Origin: Candidatus Hydrogenedentota bacterium
GTDB lineage: Bacteria > Hydrogenedentota > Hydrogenedentia > Hydrogenedentales > SLHB01
Assembly: GCA_903925285.1 (NCBI GenBank)
Contig: CAIYET010000059.1
Coordinates: forward strand, 1-56,534
Direction: 5' to 3'
DNA length: 56,534 bases
Shown here: positions 25,503 to 34,247 of the stretch, one piece after another
How positions within the stretch are numbered: position 1 is the stretch's first letter
How the letters are laid out: each line of letters begins with the position of its first letter
Made by a program: the position numbers and the translations under genes
Notes under the pieces: model-generated
Seen by the model: only the letters and a program-made list of their open reading frames with translations
Told to the model about the DNA's origin: nothing
Databases searched by the model: none

Positions 25503-26894
25503 ATGGATCGGCGCGACTTCTTCCGTCGCGCGGGACAAGGCGCAGCACTGGCAGGTTTGGGATTGATGGCGGCGGAAGCGGCGCAGGCGTCTGCGAAGCG
25601 CAATATCGCGCCTGCGGATCCGCGCGCGCCGAAGACTGGGCGTCTGCTCAAGGACGACGAGATCATCGGTATCGGCATGATCGGCATCGGCGGGATGGGC
25701 GGCGGCCATGTCGAGGAGTTGTGCGCGATGGAAAAAGCGGGCGCGAAACTCCAGATTCGTGCGGTAAGCGATGTCTACAAGCGACGCCAGGTCTATCGCC
25801 AGAAGTGGATCAAGAGCAGCGTCGGACGCGATGTCGACGTGTACACGAACTATCGCAAATTGCTCGAACGCGACGATATCCACGCGGTCGTCATCGCCAC
25901 GCCCGACCATTGGCACGCGTTGAACGCGATCCACGCGATGGAAGCCGGCAAGGACGTGTATTGCCAGAAACCCGTTACGCTGACCGTCGAGGAATCCGTC
26001 CTGGTCCGCGACAAGGTCCACGAGACGGGCCGAATTTTCCAGTGCGGCGCGCAAAAGACGTCCGAAGACTTCTGGTGGCAAGCCCGCGCGTTCATCAAGA
26101 AGGGCGGCATCGGAAAAGTGCTCTGGGCGCAGGCGGATTACAGCCGTAACTCGACCGGCGGTCCGGACGACCGCGGCGGCGAATGGAACTGGCACATCGA
26201 CCCCGACTCGACCGACAATCCAAACGCCGGCGAAGCCTCGATCGACTGGCAGCAATGGATCGGGCCTGCGCCAAAACGCCCGTTCTCGCAGCCGCGCTTC
26301 TTCCAGTTCCGCAAGTTCTGGGATTATTCGGGCGGCATCGCGACGGACTTGCTGTATCACGTGCTCGCGCCGATGACGCTCGCGCTCGATGCGAAAGCGC
26401 CCGAACGCGCCACGGGCGCGGGCGGCATCTACGTCCAGCACGACGACCGCGAAGTCCCCGACACGTTCATGATCACGCTTGATTATCCCGATGACTATAC
26501 TGTGATCCTGACCTCGTCCATGGCGAACCGCCAAGCGAATCCGACCATGATCCGCGGGCACAAAGCCACGATCCGCCCCGACGAAGCCGGCATGAAGGTC
26601 ACCGCCGAAGACGAATTCAAGGAATGGTTCAAAAAGGAATTCGGCCAGGAAGAGATCATCGTGCCCAACCAGCCGCGCCTCGGCCACATGGAAGTCTGGC
26701 TACAAGCCATCCGCACGCGCGGCGACGTGCATCTCGACGCCGAAACCGCCTACCGCGCCATGGCCGGCATCAAAATGGGCGTCGAGGCCTATCGCCAGGA
26801 CAAGACTATCTACTGGGACGGGCAGAAGGAGCGCTACGTCAACAAGCATCCACGCCCAAATCGTAGCTCGAAGGCGCCGACGGAAAAGGCATGA
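25503..26894 (+). CDS. Tat-exported Gfo/Idh/MocA-family oxidoreductase
   Basis: A 463-residue protein: N-terminal MDRRDFFRRAG Tat-type signal, then a Rossmann domain (IGIGMIGIGGMGGGH) with VIATPDHWHA and the CQKPVTLT block carrying the conserved Lys of the family, and a C-terminal alpha/beta domain. These enzymes oxidise or epimerise sugars and cyclitols with NAD(P); exported forms are abundant in polysaccharide degraders. AAGGAG sits 6 nt before ATG 25503; an earlier ATG at 25482 has GGAGGG upstream and would add seven residues. The gene is followed by a hairpin terminator. Confidence 0.9.
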   Translation: MDRRDFFRRAGQGAALAGLGLMAAEAAQASAKRNIAPADPRAPKTGRLLKDDEIIGIGMIGIGGMGGGHVEELCAMEKAGAKLQIRAVSDVYKRRQVYRQKWIKSSVGRDVDVYTNYRKLLERDDIHAVVIATPDHWHALNAIHAMEAGKDVYCQKPVTLTVEESVLVRDKVHETGRIFQCGAQKTSEDFWWQARAFIKKGGIGKVLWAQADYSRNSTGGPDDRGGEWNWHIDPDSTDNPNAGEASIDWQQWIGPAPKRPFSQPRFFQFRKFWDYSGGIATDLLYHVLAPMTLALDAKAPERATGAGGIYVQHDDREVPDTFMITLDYPDDYTVILTSSMANRQANPTMIRGHKATIRPDEAGMKVTAEDEFKEWFKKEFGQEEIIVPNQPRLGHMEVWLQAIRTRGDVHLDAETAYRAMAGIKMGVEAYRQDKTIYWDGQKERYVNKHPRPNRSSKAPTEKA

Positions 26895-26904
26895 TCAGAT
26901 TTTC

Positions 26905-26935
26905 GTAGGGTGGGTGAAGCGAAGCGGAACCCACC
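26905..26935. repeat. Dispersed hairpin repeat (GGTGGGT...ACCCACC)
   Basis: A GTAGGGTGGGT stem with an ACCCACC partner encloses a loop that is itself a direct repeat (GAAGC twice). This word is widely dispersed in unrelated bacterial genomes. It lies 11 nt after the oxidoreductase stop. Confidence 0.6.
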
Positions 26936-26953
26936 GCAGTTGCCACCATCACT

Positions 26954-26996
26954 CGGCAGTTGGACGGGAAATCATCCCGTTCAACTGCCGTGTTTT
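26954..26996 (+). terminator. Intrinsic terminator of the Gfo/Idh/MocA gene
   Basis: A 16-bp stem (CGGCAGTTGGACGGGA with its complement, one mismatch) around the loop AATCA at 26954-26990, followed by TGTTTT. It lies between two convergent genes; the T-tract is on the plus-strand side. Confidence 0.7.
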
Positions 26997-27556
26997 CATC
27001 CCCGCTCTTCTCTACCGAATAGGGCGTGCATGAGCACATCCAGCAGCCGCCCCGCGTCGCTGTCCAACTTGCGCAACGATTCCAAGGCGTCAAGACCGCC
27101 CTTGAATATGTCGGCATATCTCGCTGGGTCCGTGACGCGGTTTTCGGAGAGATAATGTCCGTGGAAACGTTTCTTCGCCTCGTCGCTGCCGCAGCTTTTC
27201 CAATCTCTGAGCGGTTCCAACAGAGAAAGCAGAAAGCCTTCGAAACAGCGTTCCGATAAAAGAACGCGAATCCTCTTGCCTGCCTGTTTGAGCAGACGCG
27301 CACGATCTTCCTGCGTCGAGAAACAATCCGTATCCATCCAAACCAGCGTCTCTCGATAGGCCACGTTCATTCTCAGCCGCGCAGCCTTTTCAACGATGTG
27401 CTCGGGCGAGCCGCCGTGTGCGCTTTCAATCGTGACACTGCGTTCGCAACGAGAAAGGGACTTCAGGTGCCGCAGGAACGCTTCCTCTGATTCGCCTTCC
27501 GTTACTATGAGAACGGTATACCGTTCGTCTCTCTTCGGACGCCGTTTCTTTTTCAA
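26996..27556 (-). CDS. RloB-like Toprim-domain protein (AbiLii-type)
   Basis: A 186-residue protein. TEGESEEAFLRHL near residue 20 is the Toprim glutamate motif, VWMDTDCFS near residue 72 the Asp motif, and SERCFEGFLLSLLEP corresponds to the RloB SNPxFExW block. RloB-like proteins are predicted nucleases paired with an ATPase in AbiL/RloAB defence modules. It is 11 nt downstream of the ATPase gene. The start codon is TTG with a lysine/arginine-rich beginning (KKKRRPKR); no strong ribosome site is visible, so coupling to the upstream gene is likely. Confidence 0.8.
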   Translation of the reverse strand: MKKKRRPKRDERYTVLIVTEGESEEAFLRHLKSLSRCERSVTIESAHGGSPEHIVEKAARLRMNVAYRETLVWMDTDCFSTQEDRARLLKQAGKRIRVLLSERCFEGFLLSLLEPLRDWKSCGSDEAKKRFHGHYLSENRVTDPARYADIFKGGLDALESLRKLDSDAGRLLDVLMHALFGREERG

Positions 27557-27567
27557 GACGCACCCAT

Positions 27568-28770
27568 TCAGAAGTTCGGCACGGCGCCATACGCGCCAGC
27601 CATATACTTCGCATAATAGTTGTCGTCGCTGCGAATCCGAACATCGTCAAGCCGCCATGCATTGCTCGATTGTTCCTCGTTCTTCTCGACGAGAAGGACC
27701 TGATACTTGTCCAAATGGTTCAGCAAAGGCGTTGAATGACACGAGCAGATCAACTGCGCGTTATTTGGGTTTGTGGTTCGCGACACGAACAGATCGATTA
27801 GCTTCGGGATGACCAGTTGATGAAGATCCGAATCAATCTCGTCGACGATAGCCACGCCGCCATCTCGAAGGATCGGCAATAATGACGCAAGATGGACAAA
27901 CAATCCCTGGCTGCCATCGGATTCAAAGAAAAATGGCAACTTGGTCTCTCTTCCTGCCACGCGATGTACCCCGATCGGGAGAACACGCATGCGCTCGCCC
28001 TCCGGACTGTTCGGATTCTCTACGAGCACAATGTCCTGCAAACCCAGGTCGCACTGTTTGAGGAAATCTTTCGCTGTCTCAAAACTCTTCGCATCAGACC
28101 AATAGGCGTCGGATGCACCCCACACGCGCACGGACACAGCAAGCGTCTCTCCGAGAAGATTACTCTGGATATTACTCCACGCTTTTCGCCAGTAGGCCTC
28201 GATGCGCTGGCACCACTCGTTATTGACCTGAACCCCAAGGGCGATCAACGACGCGTTACCCCGCTTCTTCGGCGCTTCGTATTCCTTGGGCAGTCGAATT
28301 CGGTCTGCGTCCACATCGAACTCACCTGACGACTCATTCCGTGTCCGCGAAAACAGTTTCCTGAATCGCCGTTCTCCGGCGGACTTCACATCGAGTCTTT
28401 CCGAAATCACGCTCTTATTCGTCAGTGCGATCTCATACGAAAAGAGCTCCTGTTGTACTTCGAATTGCACAGAAAATGTTGTTGGTATCGACGCATCCGC
28501 TGCAAACACGAATGGCTCCAACGGCATGTCCTCCCCCGGCTTCCCCTCGAACGAATTCACGATGAACCAGCGTAGAAAACTCAGCGCTCGCAGGACGTTT
28601 GTCTTCCCAGAGGCGTTGTGGCCAAAGAGGACGAGGACCTTTCCGATGCGCGGGCCAAATGCGGAATCGATATACGCCTCCGTGTCCGGCGCATGGTCGC
28701 TCACCGTGAAATCAATGGTCTGCTCATCTCGGAAAGAGAAGAAGTTGGAAAAACTGAACCGATGTATCAT
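27568..28770 (-). CDS. AAA-family ATPase of an AbiL/RloA-type defence pair
   Basis: A 400-residue ATP-binding protein: FSNFFSFRDEQTIDF opening, Walker A GHNASGKT at residues 50-57, a long coiled insert, then the Walker B block VAIVDEIDSDLH and a CSCHSTPLL switch, as in OLD/AAA_15/AAA_21 ATPases of abortive-infection systems. In such pairs the ATPase senses infection and licenses the nuclease-like partner. Start at ATG 28770 with GAGGAG about 8 nt upstream. It follows a near-consensus promoter and is followed at 11 nt by the RloB-like gene. Confidence 0.85.
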   Translation of the reverse strand: MIHRFSFSNFFSFRDEQTIDFTVSDHAPDTEAYIDSAFGPRIGKVLVLFGHNASGKTNVLRALSFLRWFIVNSFEGKPGEDMPLEPFVFAADASIPTTFSVQFEVQQELFSYEIALTNKSVISERLDVKSAGERRFRKLFSRTRNESSGEFDVDADRIRLPKEYEAPKKRGNASLIALGVQVNNEWCQRIEAYWRKAWSNIQSNLLGETLAVSVRVWGASDAYWSDAKSFETAKDFLKQCDLGLQDIVLVENPNSPEGERMRVLPIGVHRVAGRETKLPFFFESDGSQGLFVHLASLLPILRDGGVAIVDEIDSDLHQLVIPKLIDLFVSRTTNPNNAQLICSCHSTPLLNHLDKYQVLLVEKNEEQSSNAWRLDDVRIRSDDNYYAKYMAGAYGAVPNF

Positions 28771-28841
28771 GACCCTGCTCCTCGGAACACGCAATACAAA
28801 CACCGACAACAATCACGTGAATTATCGCCTTTGACAACCAT

Positions 28842-28869
28842 ATTATACGCCATTTAATCGCAATGTCAA
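28842..28869 (-). promoter_or_regulatory. Near-consensus sigma-70 promoter of the AbiL-like operon
   Basis: On the minus strand TTGACA (28864-28869) and TATAAT (28842-28847) are perfect hexamers with a 16-nt spacer. Predicted start near 28835, a leader of about 65 nt to the ATPase ATG. The surrounding 60 bp are much more AT-rich than the window. The rest of the gap to 29079 shows no gene. Confidence 0.8.
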
Positions 28870-29079
28870 CAAAAAAATGTTCAATGCGCACTTTCGACTG
28901 AAATATTGGCGCATAGGGTAAGTACAATGGCGCGAATGCGAAATGAAACTGACCGTTCCGGGCGTAGCGTCATACGTACGCGTGAGGCGAAAACCGTCGC
29001 ATAAACCTAGATTCGGCATTTGAAAACACGGATTACCGATTACGCGGATTGAAAACGGCGTAACGATCCCTGTTGGCCC

Positions 29080-32000
29080 TTATTGGATTCCCATGTACCG
29101 TTTGAGCACGGCAATGGTTTCCTTGTGGCCGTTCATCTGCGCGAAGTCCAGCGGCGTTTTGTTTGTGGAGTTCTTCACGTACGTATCGGCGCCGTGCGCC
29201 AGAAGCAGCTCGACGATTGCTTGGTGGCCGTTTCGGGCGGCTTCGTGCAACGCCGTCCCGCCGCCCTCGGCGCGAAACGTCACATCGGCGTTTTTATCGA
29301 GCAGCAGCTTGACCATATCGGTAAAGCCCAGCGTGCAGGCCAGGAAGAGGGGCGTCTTGCCAAGATACAGGACGTTGACGACCCCCGGATGTTCGTCGAG
29401 AACACGTTGGGCTTCGGCGAGGTTGTTCGCGAAGACGTAGGACATGAGGGCGTTGTTCATCCGGGCATGCACGCGCCCTGATTTCTCTTCATCTGCCTGC
29501 TTTTTGTCCACATCGGTAATGGCGCCGCGTAAAACGCCGAGATTGCTCTTCGCGCCCTTCGACTTGAGGAAATCGATCACCTCGGCGCGGTTTTTCGACA
29601 TGGCGCGGTCCAGCGGAGTCTTGCCGCGGCGATCGGATGCGTTGATATCCGCGCCGAGCACCAGCAGGAGTTCCACTATATCCTTGTGGCCGTTCATGGC
29701 CGCTTCGTGCATGGCGGTCATGCCCTCGAAATTTTTCTCCGCCGCAGCGATGTCCGCGCCATGTCCCAGAAGCATTTCGACGATGGCGCAACGGCCGTCG
29801 CGCGATACGATGTGCAAGGGCGACAGGCCTTGCTCGCGCATGTTGGCCAAGTCGGGGCAGTCGTCGAGAAACCGTTTGACGTTGACCACGTCACCGCTTT
29901 GGAGCGCCGTGTTGAAGGCGCTTTCCGTGGCCGGACGCAAGAGGGCGGCCACCTCCTTATTTTCCGCGTCTTCGGCGATCCGCAACGGGGTGCGTGCTTC
30001 ACTGTTTCGCAAATTGACGTTCGCGCCCCTGGACATCAGGAGTTTGACCATGCGTGTGTGGCCCTGCTCTGCGGCGATATGCAGCGGCGTAAATCCGTTC
30101 GCATCGGCAACGTTGATGTCCGCGCCTTCGCCGATGAATACCTGCACAGGTCCCCAATGGCCTTCCCACGCCGCCGCGTGAATTGGCGTGCGTCCGTTGC
30201 GATCCTTCGCGTTGACGTTGGCGCCGTTGGCCACGAACAACTTGGCTAACTGCACGTCGCCCCGTTGCGCGGCGACATGCAGCGGCGTCCGTTGCGCGAT
30301 ATCGGCCGCAGTGGCATTGGCGCCGTGCGCCAGCAACAGTTCCGCAATGCCCAGGCTGCCCTTCTCGGCGGCGGAATGAAGGGGAGTCCATTGGTTCGCA
30401 TCGGCCATATTGACATCGGTACCCTTGGCCAGCAACATTTCGACGAGGTCTTGGTGCATGGCCTGGGCGGCGACATGCAACGGGATCCGTCCAACATTGT
30501 CTTTAGCGTTGATGTTGGCATTGCGCGCGAGCAGCGCTTTGACGGTACGGCTCTTGTCCTTCTCGAATGCGCTGAACAGCGGAGTGCGGTTATTGTTGTC
30601 CAGCGCCTCGATGTCGGCGCCCTTGTCCAGTAACAAGTTCACGAGATAGTCTTGTCCGGCAGCGGCGGCAACGTGTAGCGGGGTTGTACCGTACTTGGTT
30701 TTCCCTTCGATGAGGGCGCCCTTCTCGATAAGCAACTCGACCACTGCGGAGCGTTCGGGATTCGGCTCCGGTTCGGTTTTCTGTATGGGATTCTGATTCC
30801 AGATGTGCCGCGGTTTGCTCCGATCCTCCATGACGGCCATGTGCAGCGGGGTCTCGCCGCGTTTGTTCTTGCTGTTGACGTCCGCTTCGCGCTCCAACAG
30901 CAGCGCGACGGCGTCCTTGTGGGCTTCGCGCGCCGCGATGTGCAGCGCCGTCGAGCCGAGTTTGTCGCCACGTTCGATGGCCGCCCCATTGTCGAGCAAC
31001 AACGCTTCCATGTCGGCCAGACCCGCTTCGGCAGCGATATGGAGCGGCGTGCGGCCTTTGTTGTCTGTCGAGTAGATGACCGCTCCGCTCTCGATCAGCA
31101 ACTTGGCCATATCCTTTTTTCCGGCCTGCGCCGCTACATGCAACGGCGTGAAGCCATCTTTGCGCTTCGCGTTGATGTCGGCGCCGAGTGAAAGGAGGAA
31201 ATCGACCAGTTCAGTGTCGCCTGTCTGCGCTTTGATATGCAGGATGGTCTCGCCTGTGACGAAAATGCGCTGGTCGAGGCTGGCCCCCCGGTCGACGAAT
31301 AATTTAACGACGTCCGGGTGATTGTAGATCGCCGCGAGGAACAGCGCGGAGTTGCCCTCGACATCTCCTTGGGCCGGATCGAGGCCCAAGTCCAGCAGGT
31401 ATTCGGCGACATCTTTATGGCCGAAGAAGGCCGCTATGTGCAGCAGAGTGCGCTTCATCGCGTTTTGCGTGGACGCGGCACTCGAGTTCACGCCGACGAT
31501 TTCCTTCAGTGCGGCCAAGTCGCCATAAACGACGGCGGATTCGGTCGTGTGCGTCGCTCCGAACTCGCGCAGCAGTGTCGCCGCCTCGAATTGCCCCGCC
31601 TTCATGGCAATGATCACCGGCGGCGAATACGTGTTCGGGTCGGCGTCCAGATCGAGCTTGACGCCGTAGTCCAGAAGCAATTCAAGCACGGGCAGATAGC
31701 CAGACTCCGCAGCACAGTGGAGCGCCGTGTAGCCTCTGGCATTGCGCCCATCCAAGTCCTCGCCACGCAGGATATGATTCTCGACATCCGCAACGTCGCC
31801 CGCCATCGCCGCTTCCACAAGCGTCGGATATTTCGGGGACGGCAGATCGGTCGGCGGCGTATCTGGCCGATGTTTCGAGGGTATACGGACTGGCTTCGCG
31901 ACGACTGTGGGCGCTTGCTGTACAGGCTCTTGTGGGGCGTCGTTCGGAGGTGGCTGGATTCCCATTTGCTCCAGATTCTGGCCCGCAAGATCGGAAAAAT

Positions 32001-32670
32001 TAGGAGCGCCGCCCGGCGATGCACCCAGCGGGACAGTCCCGGATTGCAGGCTTTTCGCACTGAACGGGATAGCACCGGGCTGCTGTCCGCCAGGGCCGCC
32101 AGGGCCAGCAGGGCCAAGCACGGTGAGCTGCGACGCACCTTTAGCGCCATCGGGAAGCTGAATGTCTTTGATCCAGTTCATGCCTGCCGACACGTTCGGT
32201 CGTTCTTGGGCAGGCGTCGTCATCGGCGTCTGGGCTTGCAACGGGGCCACAGAGGTGGGCGGCGTCGGCGGCAATGGAGCTACCGGCGGCGTGGGAGGCG
32301 GCGTGGGGACCGGACTCGCTTTTTCGGACTCCGGTGCGGGTGACGGCGGTGTTGCGGCCGGTTGTTGCGGCGCTTGTGGCGGCGTCGGCGGCTCGGACAC
32401 GGGCGTCGGGAGAATTGGCGGAGACATAGAATTTTCCGTAGACAGTGGCTCCGAGCCAACCCGGACTTGGAGGACTTGGATGTTGGTCATGCTTCCGGGT
32501 GTGCCAGGGATCTTGACATCCTTTAGCCAATCCATTGACGGTTGGGGCGTCTGCCCGCCAGGCGCTGGCGCGCCCGCCATAGCCGGTCGTAATACGCCAG
32601 CCGTGCAAATGAGTGCCAGCACCATACACCGGACCCACAATGGACTCCAAAACGCTTGCTGTTCGTTCAT
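29080..32670 (-). CDS. Large exported ankyrin-repeat protein
   Basis: A 1196-residue protein. It begins with a signal peptide ending AMAGAP (about residue 36), then a proline-rich region (to about 280) that contains two copies of a short motif (MDWLKDVKIP near 47 and MNWIKDIQLP near 165). From about 285 to the end at least 22 ankyrin repeats follow, recognisable by TPLHxAA and LLxxGAxxN blocks, many spaced at 33 residues, with irregular insertions near 640 and 960. Exported ankyrin proteins mediate protein contacts; no enzymatic domain is visible. ATG 32670 has GAGG 9 nt upstream. Confidence 0.9.
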   Translation of the reverse strand: MNEQQAFWSPLWVRCMVLALICTAGVLRPAMAGAPAPGGQTPQPSMDWLKDVKIPGTPGSMTNIQVLQVRVGSEPLSTENSMSPPILPTPVSEPPTPPQAPQQPAATPPSPAPESEKASPVPTPPPTPPVAPLPPTPPTSVAPLQAQTPMTTPAQERPNVSAGMNWIKDIQLPDGAKGASQLTVLGPAGPGGPGGQQPGAIPFSAKSLQSGTVPLGASPGGAPNFSDLAGQNLEQMGIQPPPNDAPQEPVQQAPTVVAKPVRIPSKHRPDTPPTDLPSPKYPTLVEAAMAGDVADVENHILRGEDLDGRNARGYTALHCAAESGYLPVLELLLDYGVKLDLDADPNTYSPPVIIAMKAGQFEAATLLREFGATHTTESAVVYGDLAALKEIVGVNSSAASTQNAMKRTLLHIAAFFGHKDVAEYLLDLGLDPAQGDVEGNSALFLAAIYNHPDVVKLFVDRGASLDQRIFVTGETILHIKAQTGDTELVDFLLSLGADINAKRKDGFTPLHVAAQAGKKDMAKLLIESGAVIYSTDNKGRTPLHIAAEAGLADMEALLLDNGAAIERGDKLGSTALHIAAREAHKDAVALLLEREADVNSKNKRGETPLHMAVMEDRSKPRHIWNQNPIQKTEPEPNPERSAVVELLIEKGALIEGKTKYGTTPLHVAAAAGQDYLVNLLLDKGADIEALDNNNRTPLFSAFEKDKSRTVKALLARNANINAKDNVGRIPLHVAAQAMHQDLVEMLLAKGTDVNMADANQWTPLHSAAEKGSLGIAELLLAHGANATAADIAQRTPLHVAAQRGDVQLAKLFVANGANVNAKDRNGRTPIHAAAWEGHWGPVQVFIGEGADINVADANGFTPLHIAAEQGHTRMVKLLMSRGANVNLRNSEARTPLRIAEDAENKEVAALLRPATESAFNTALQSGDVVNVKRFLDDCPDLANMREQGLSPLHIVSRDGRCAIVEMLLGHGADIAAAEKNFEGMTAMHEAAMNGHKDIVELLLVLGADINASDRRGKTPLDRAMSKNRAEVIDFLKSKGAKSNLGVLRGAITDVDKKQADEEKSGRVHARMNNALMSYVFANNLAEAQRVLDEHPGVVNVLYLGKTPLFLACTLGFTDMVKLLLDKNADVTFRAEGGGTALHEAARNGHQAIVELLLAHGADTYVKNSTNKTPLDFAQMNGHKETIAVLKRYMGIQ

Positions 32671-32921
32671 ACTGCTCATCCTCTATGCGAACCTAAATTC
32701 GACAGTTGGATCTGTGGGGATTCGTCGAACGAGTGGACGTAATGGACGGAAATGGGATTCGCCCAACGGGTGAAAAGCCTGCGATCCGCAACCTGCTTTC
32801 ATTCTAGTTCCTGACTCCTGAATTCCGACTTCTACTGACGTTTTTTGGGTGAACCGTTTGCCCATGCATGATTCAGGAATCATGACACAACAACACGATT
32901 CGGAGCAATTCCCTGTACCCC
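32671..32921. other. Intergenic gap without a gene
   Basis: The gap between lysA and the ankyrin gene contains heptamer-like words (GACTCCTGAATTCCGACTTCT near 32811; 20-nt core only approximate) and a perfect palindrome CATGATTC-AG-GAATCATG at 32867-32884. No convincing ORF; the long frame covering 32683-33282 reads antisense-frame lysA sequence. Confidence 0.5.
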
Positions 32922-32977
32922 AAAGGATAAAGGAGGAAGCGTGTTTCCGCACTTCCTTCGTCCACTTAGTCCACCTC
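32922..32977. repeat. Dispersed element, copy 2 (GGATAAAGGA / CTTCGTCCACTT)
   Basis: Same architecture as 15749-15800: AAAGGATAAAGGAGGAAG then CGCACTTCCTTCGTCCACTT followed by AGTCCACCTC. The lysA stop codon (32966-32968) lies inside it, and the last LysA residues (NEVD) are repeat-encoded. Confidence 0.65.
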
Positions 32978-34225
32978 GTTATCGAGCATTTGTTCGAGAG
33001 TCTGGCGTTTGCGGATGAGCGTGAAAAGACCATCGTTGCGCAGTAGTACTTCCGGGGCTTCTGGGAAGGAATTGTAGTTCTTGGAAGACATGGCGGCGGC
33101 ATAGGCTCCTGCGCCGCCGACGACCAATGCGTCGCCGATTTGCGCTTCGGGGAGCGTACGCGTCTGGAGTCCTTCGGGATTGCCTGCTTCGGGCGTGAGG
33201 ACATCGCCGCTCTCGCAGCAGTGGCCTGCAACAAGATATTCGCACGTCGCACGTCGCATGTCGCACGTCGCACGTCGCACAACGTCGATCGGATGTTGCG
33301 CGCCGTACATGCTGGGCCGGACGAGTTCGGTCATGCCGCTGTCGACCTTGATGAAAGAGAACCCTTGCGTGCCGGTATCGACGATGTCGATGACCGTACA
33401 AACAAGCGCGCCAGCGTTGGCGACGAGAAAAGTGCCGGGTTCGATTTCAAGTTTGAGCGCGCGGCCATGCCGTGTCTTGAACGCCTGGAAATCCTCGACG
33501 ACGCGCCGTCCGATGGCTTGCAAGTCTGCCGAAGTCTCGTAATCCATACGCGCGACCTTGAACCCGCCGCCGAGGCTCAGCGTGCGAACCTCCGGCAAGC
33601 GCGCCGCGATGTCGAGCGACAATCCTGCGCAATGGTTCCACATCTCCGGGTCCGTGCCCGAACCGATGTGCGTGTGCATGCGCGTGATGCGGAGACCGTA
33701 CTCGCGCTGGATCGCCAAGGCGTCGCCGATGTGTTCGTGCCAGATACCGAAGCTCGAGGACGGTCCGCCGACATTGGTCCGGTTGCTGTGACCGGAACCA
33801 AGGCCCGGATTGATGCGCACCGATACTTCCGAGCCGGGCCGGAGCCTGCCATAGGTCCGCAGTTGATGCAGCGAGCATGCGTTGAATCGCACGCCGTAGT
33901 CGAGCAACTCAGCCAAGTCGCACGGCATTTCCTGCGCGGTGATCTGGATTTTGTCCGGCGTCATGCCCGCGCGCATCGCACGCCGTGCTTCGAATCCACT
34001 GCTCGCGTCGATATGCAGACCGAGGCCGGCAAACAGCCCGATCACGGCGCGGTTCGGCAGGGCCTTCATCGCATACCGGACCGTCAGGCCAAACGCATTC
34101 GGCAAGGCCAACGCTTGGCGCGCCTGCGATTCCAGCGTCCGTTGGTCATATACAAACACCGGCGTCCCAAACGTCTGCTGGACATCGAGCACTTGTTCTT
34201 CAGTTAAGAAACTACACATCGCCAT
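32966..34225 (-). CDS. lysA: Diaminopimelate decarboxylase
   Basis: A 419-residue fold-III PLP decarboxylase. PLP lysine in RYAMKALPN (Lys54), HIDASSGFE, HTHIGSGTDP (184-193), the phosphate-binding SLGGGFK (217-223), and CCESGDVL (336-343) for the specificity loop. It converts meso-diaminopimelate to L-lysine. An insertion of about 14 residues (317-330, two copies of RRATC) interrupts the loop before CESGD and is encoded by a DNA heptamer array. The start ATG GCG ATG at 34225 follows the TPR gene by 22 nt, so it probably belongs to the exbBD operon. Confidence 0.9.
   Translation of the reverse strand: MAMCSFLTEEQVLDVQQTFGTPVFVYDQRTLESQARQALALPNAFGLTVRYAMKALPNRAVIGLFAGLGLHIDASSGFEARRAMRAGMTPDKIQITAQEMPCDLAELLDYGVRFNACSLHQLRTYGRLRPGSEVSVRINPGLGSGHSNRTNVGGPSSSFGIWHEHIGDALAIQREYGLRITRMHTHIGSGTDPEMWNHCAGLSLDIAARLPEVRTLSLGGGFKVARMDYETSADLQAIGRRVVEDFQAFKTRHGRALKLEIEPGTFLVANAGALVCTVIDIVDTGTQGFSFIKVDSGMTELVRPSMYGAQHPIDVVRRATCDMRRATCEYLVAGHCCESGDVLTPEAGNPEGLQTRTLPEAQIGDALVVGGAGAYAAAMSSKNYNSFPEAPEVLLRNDGLFTLIRKRQTLEQMLDNEVD
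33241..33280. repeat. Intragenic heptamer array (CGCACGT) in lysA
   Basis: Five full 7-nt units CGCACGT (one as CGCATGT) plus CGCAC. Because 21 nt is three units, it translates as a 7-residue periodic peptide (RRATCDM, RRATCEY). It is in frame and predicted to be a surface loop just before the CESGD motif. Confidence 0.85.
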
Positions 34226-34247
34226 ACTCTTCAGTACTCCCGACTTT

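Noticed and set aside
32683-33282. 199-codon minus-strand frame downstream of and overlapping lysA
   Set aside because: Reads the lysA region in another frame and then repeat sequence; its start comes from the heptamer array.
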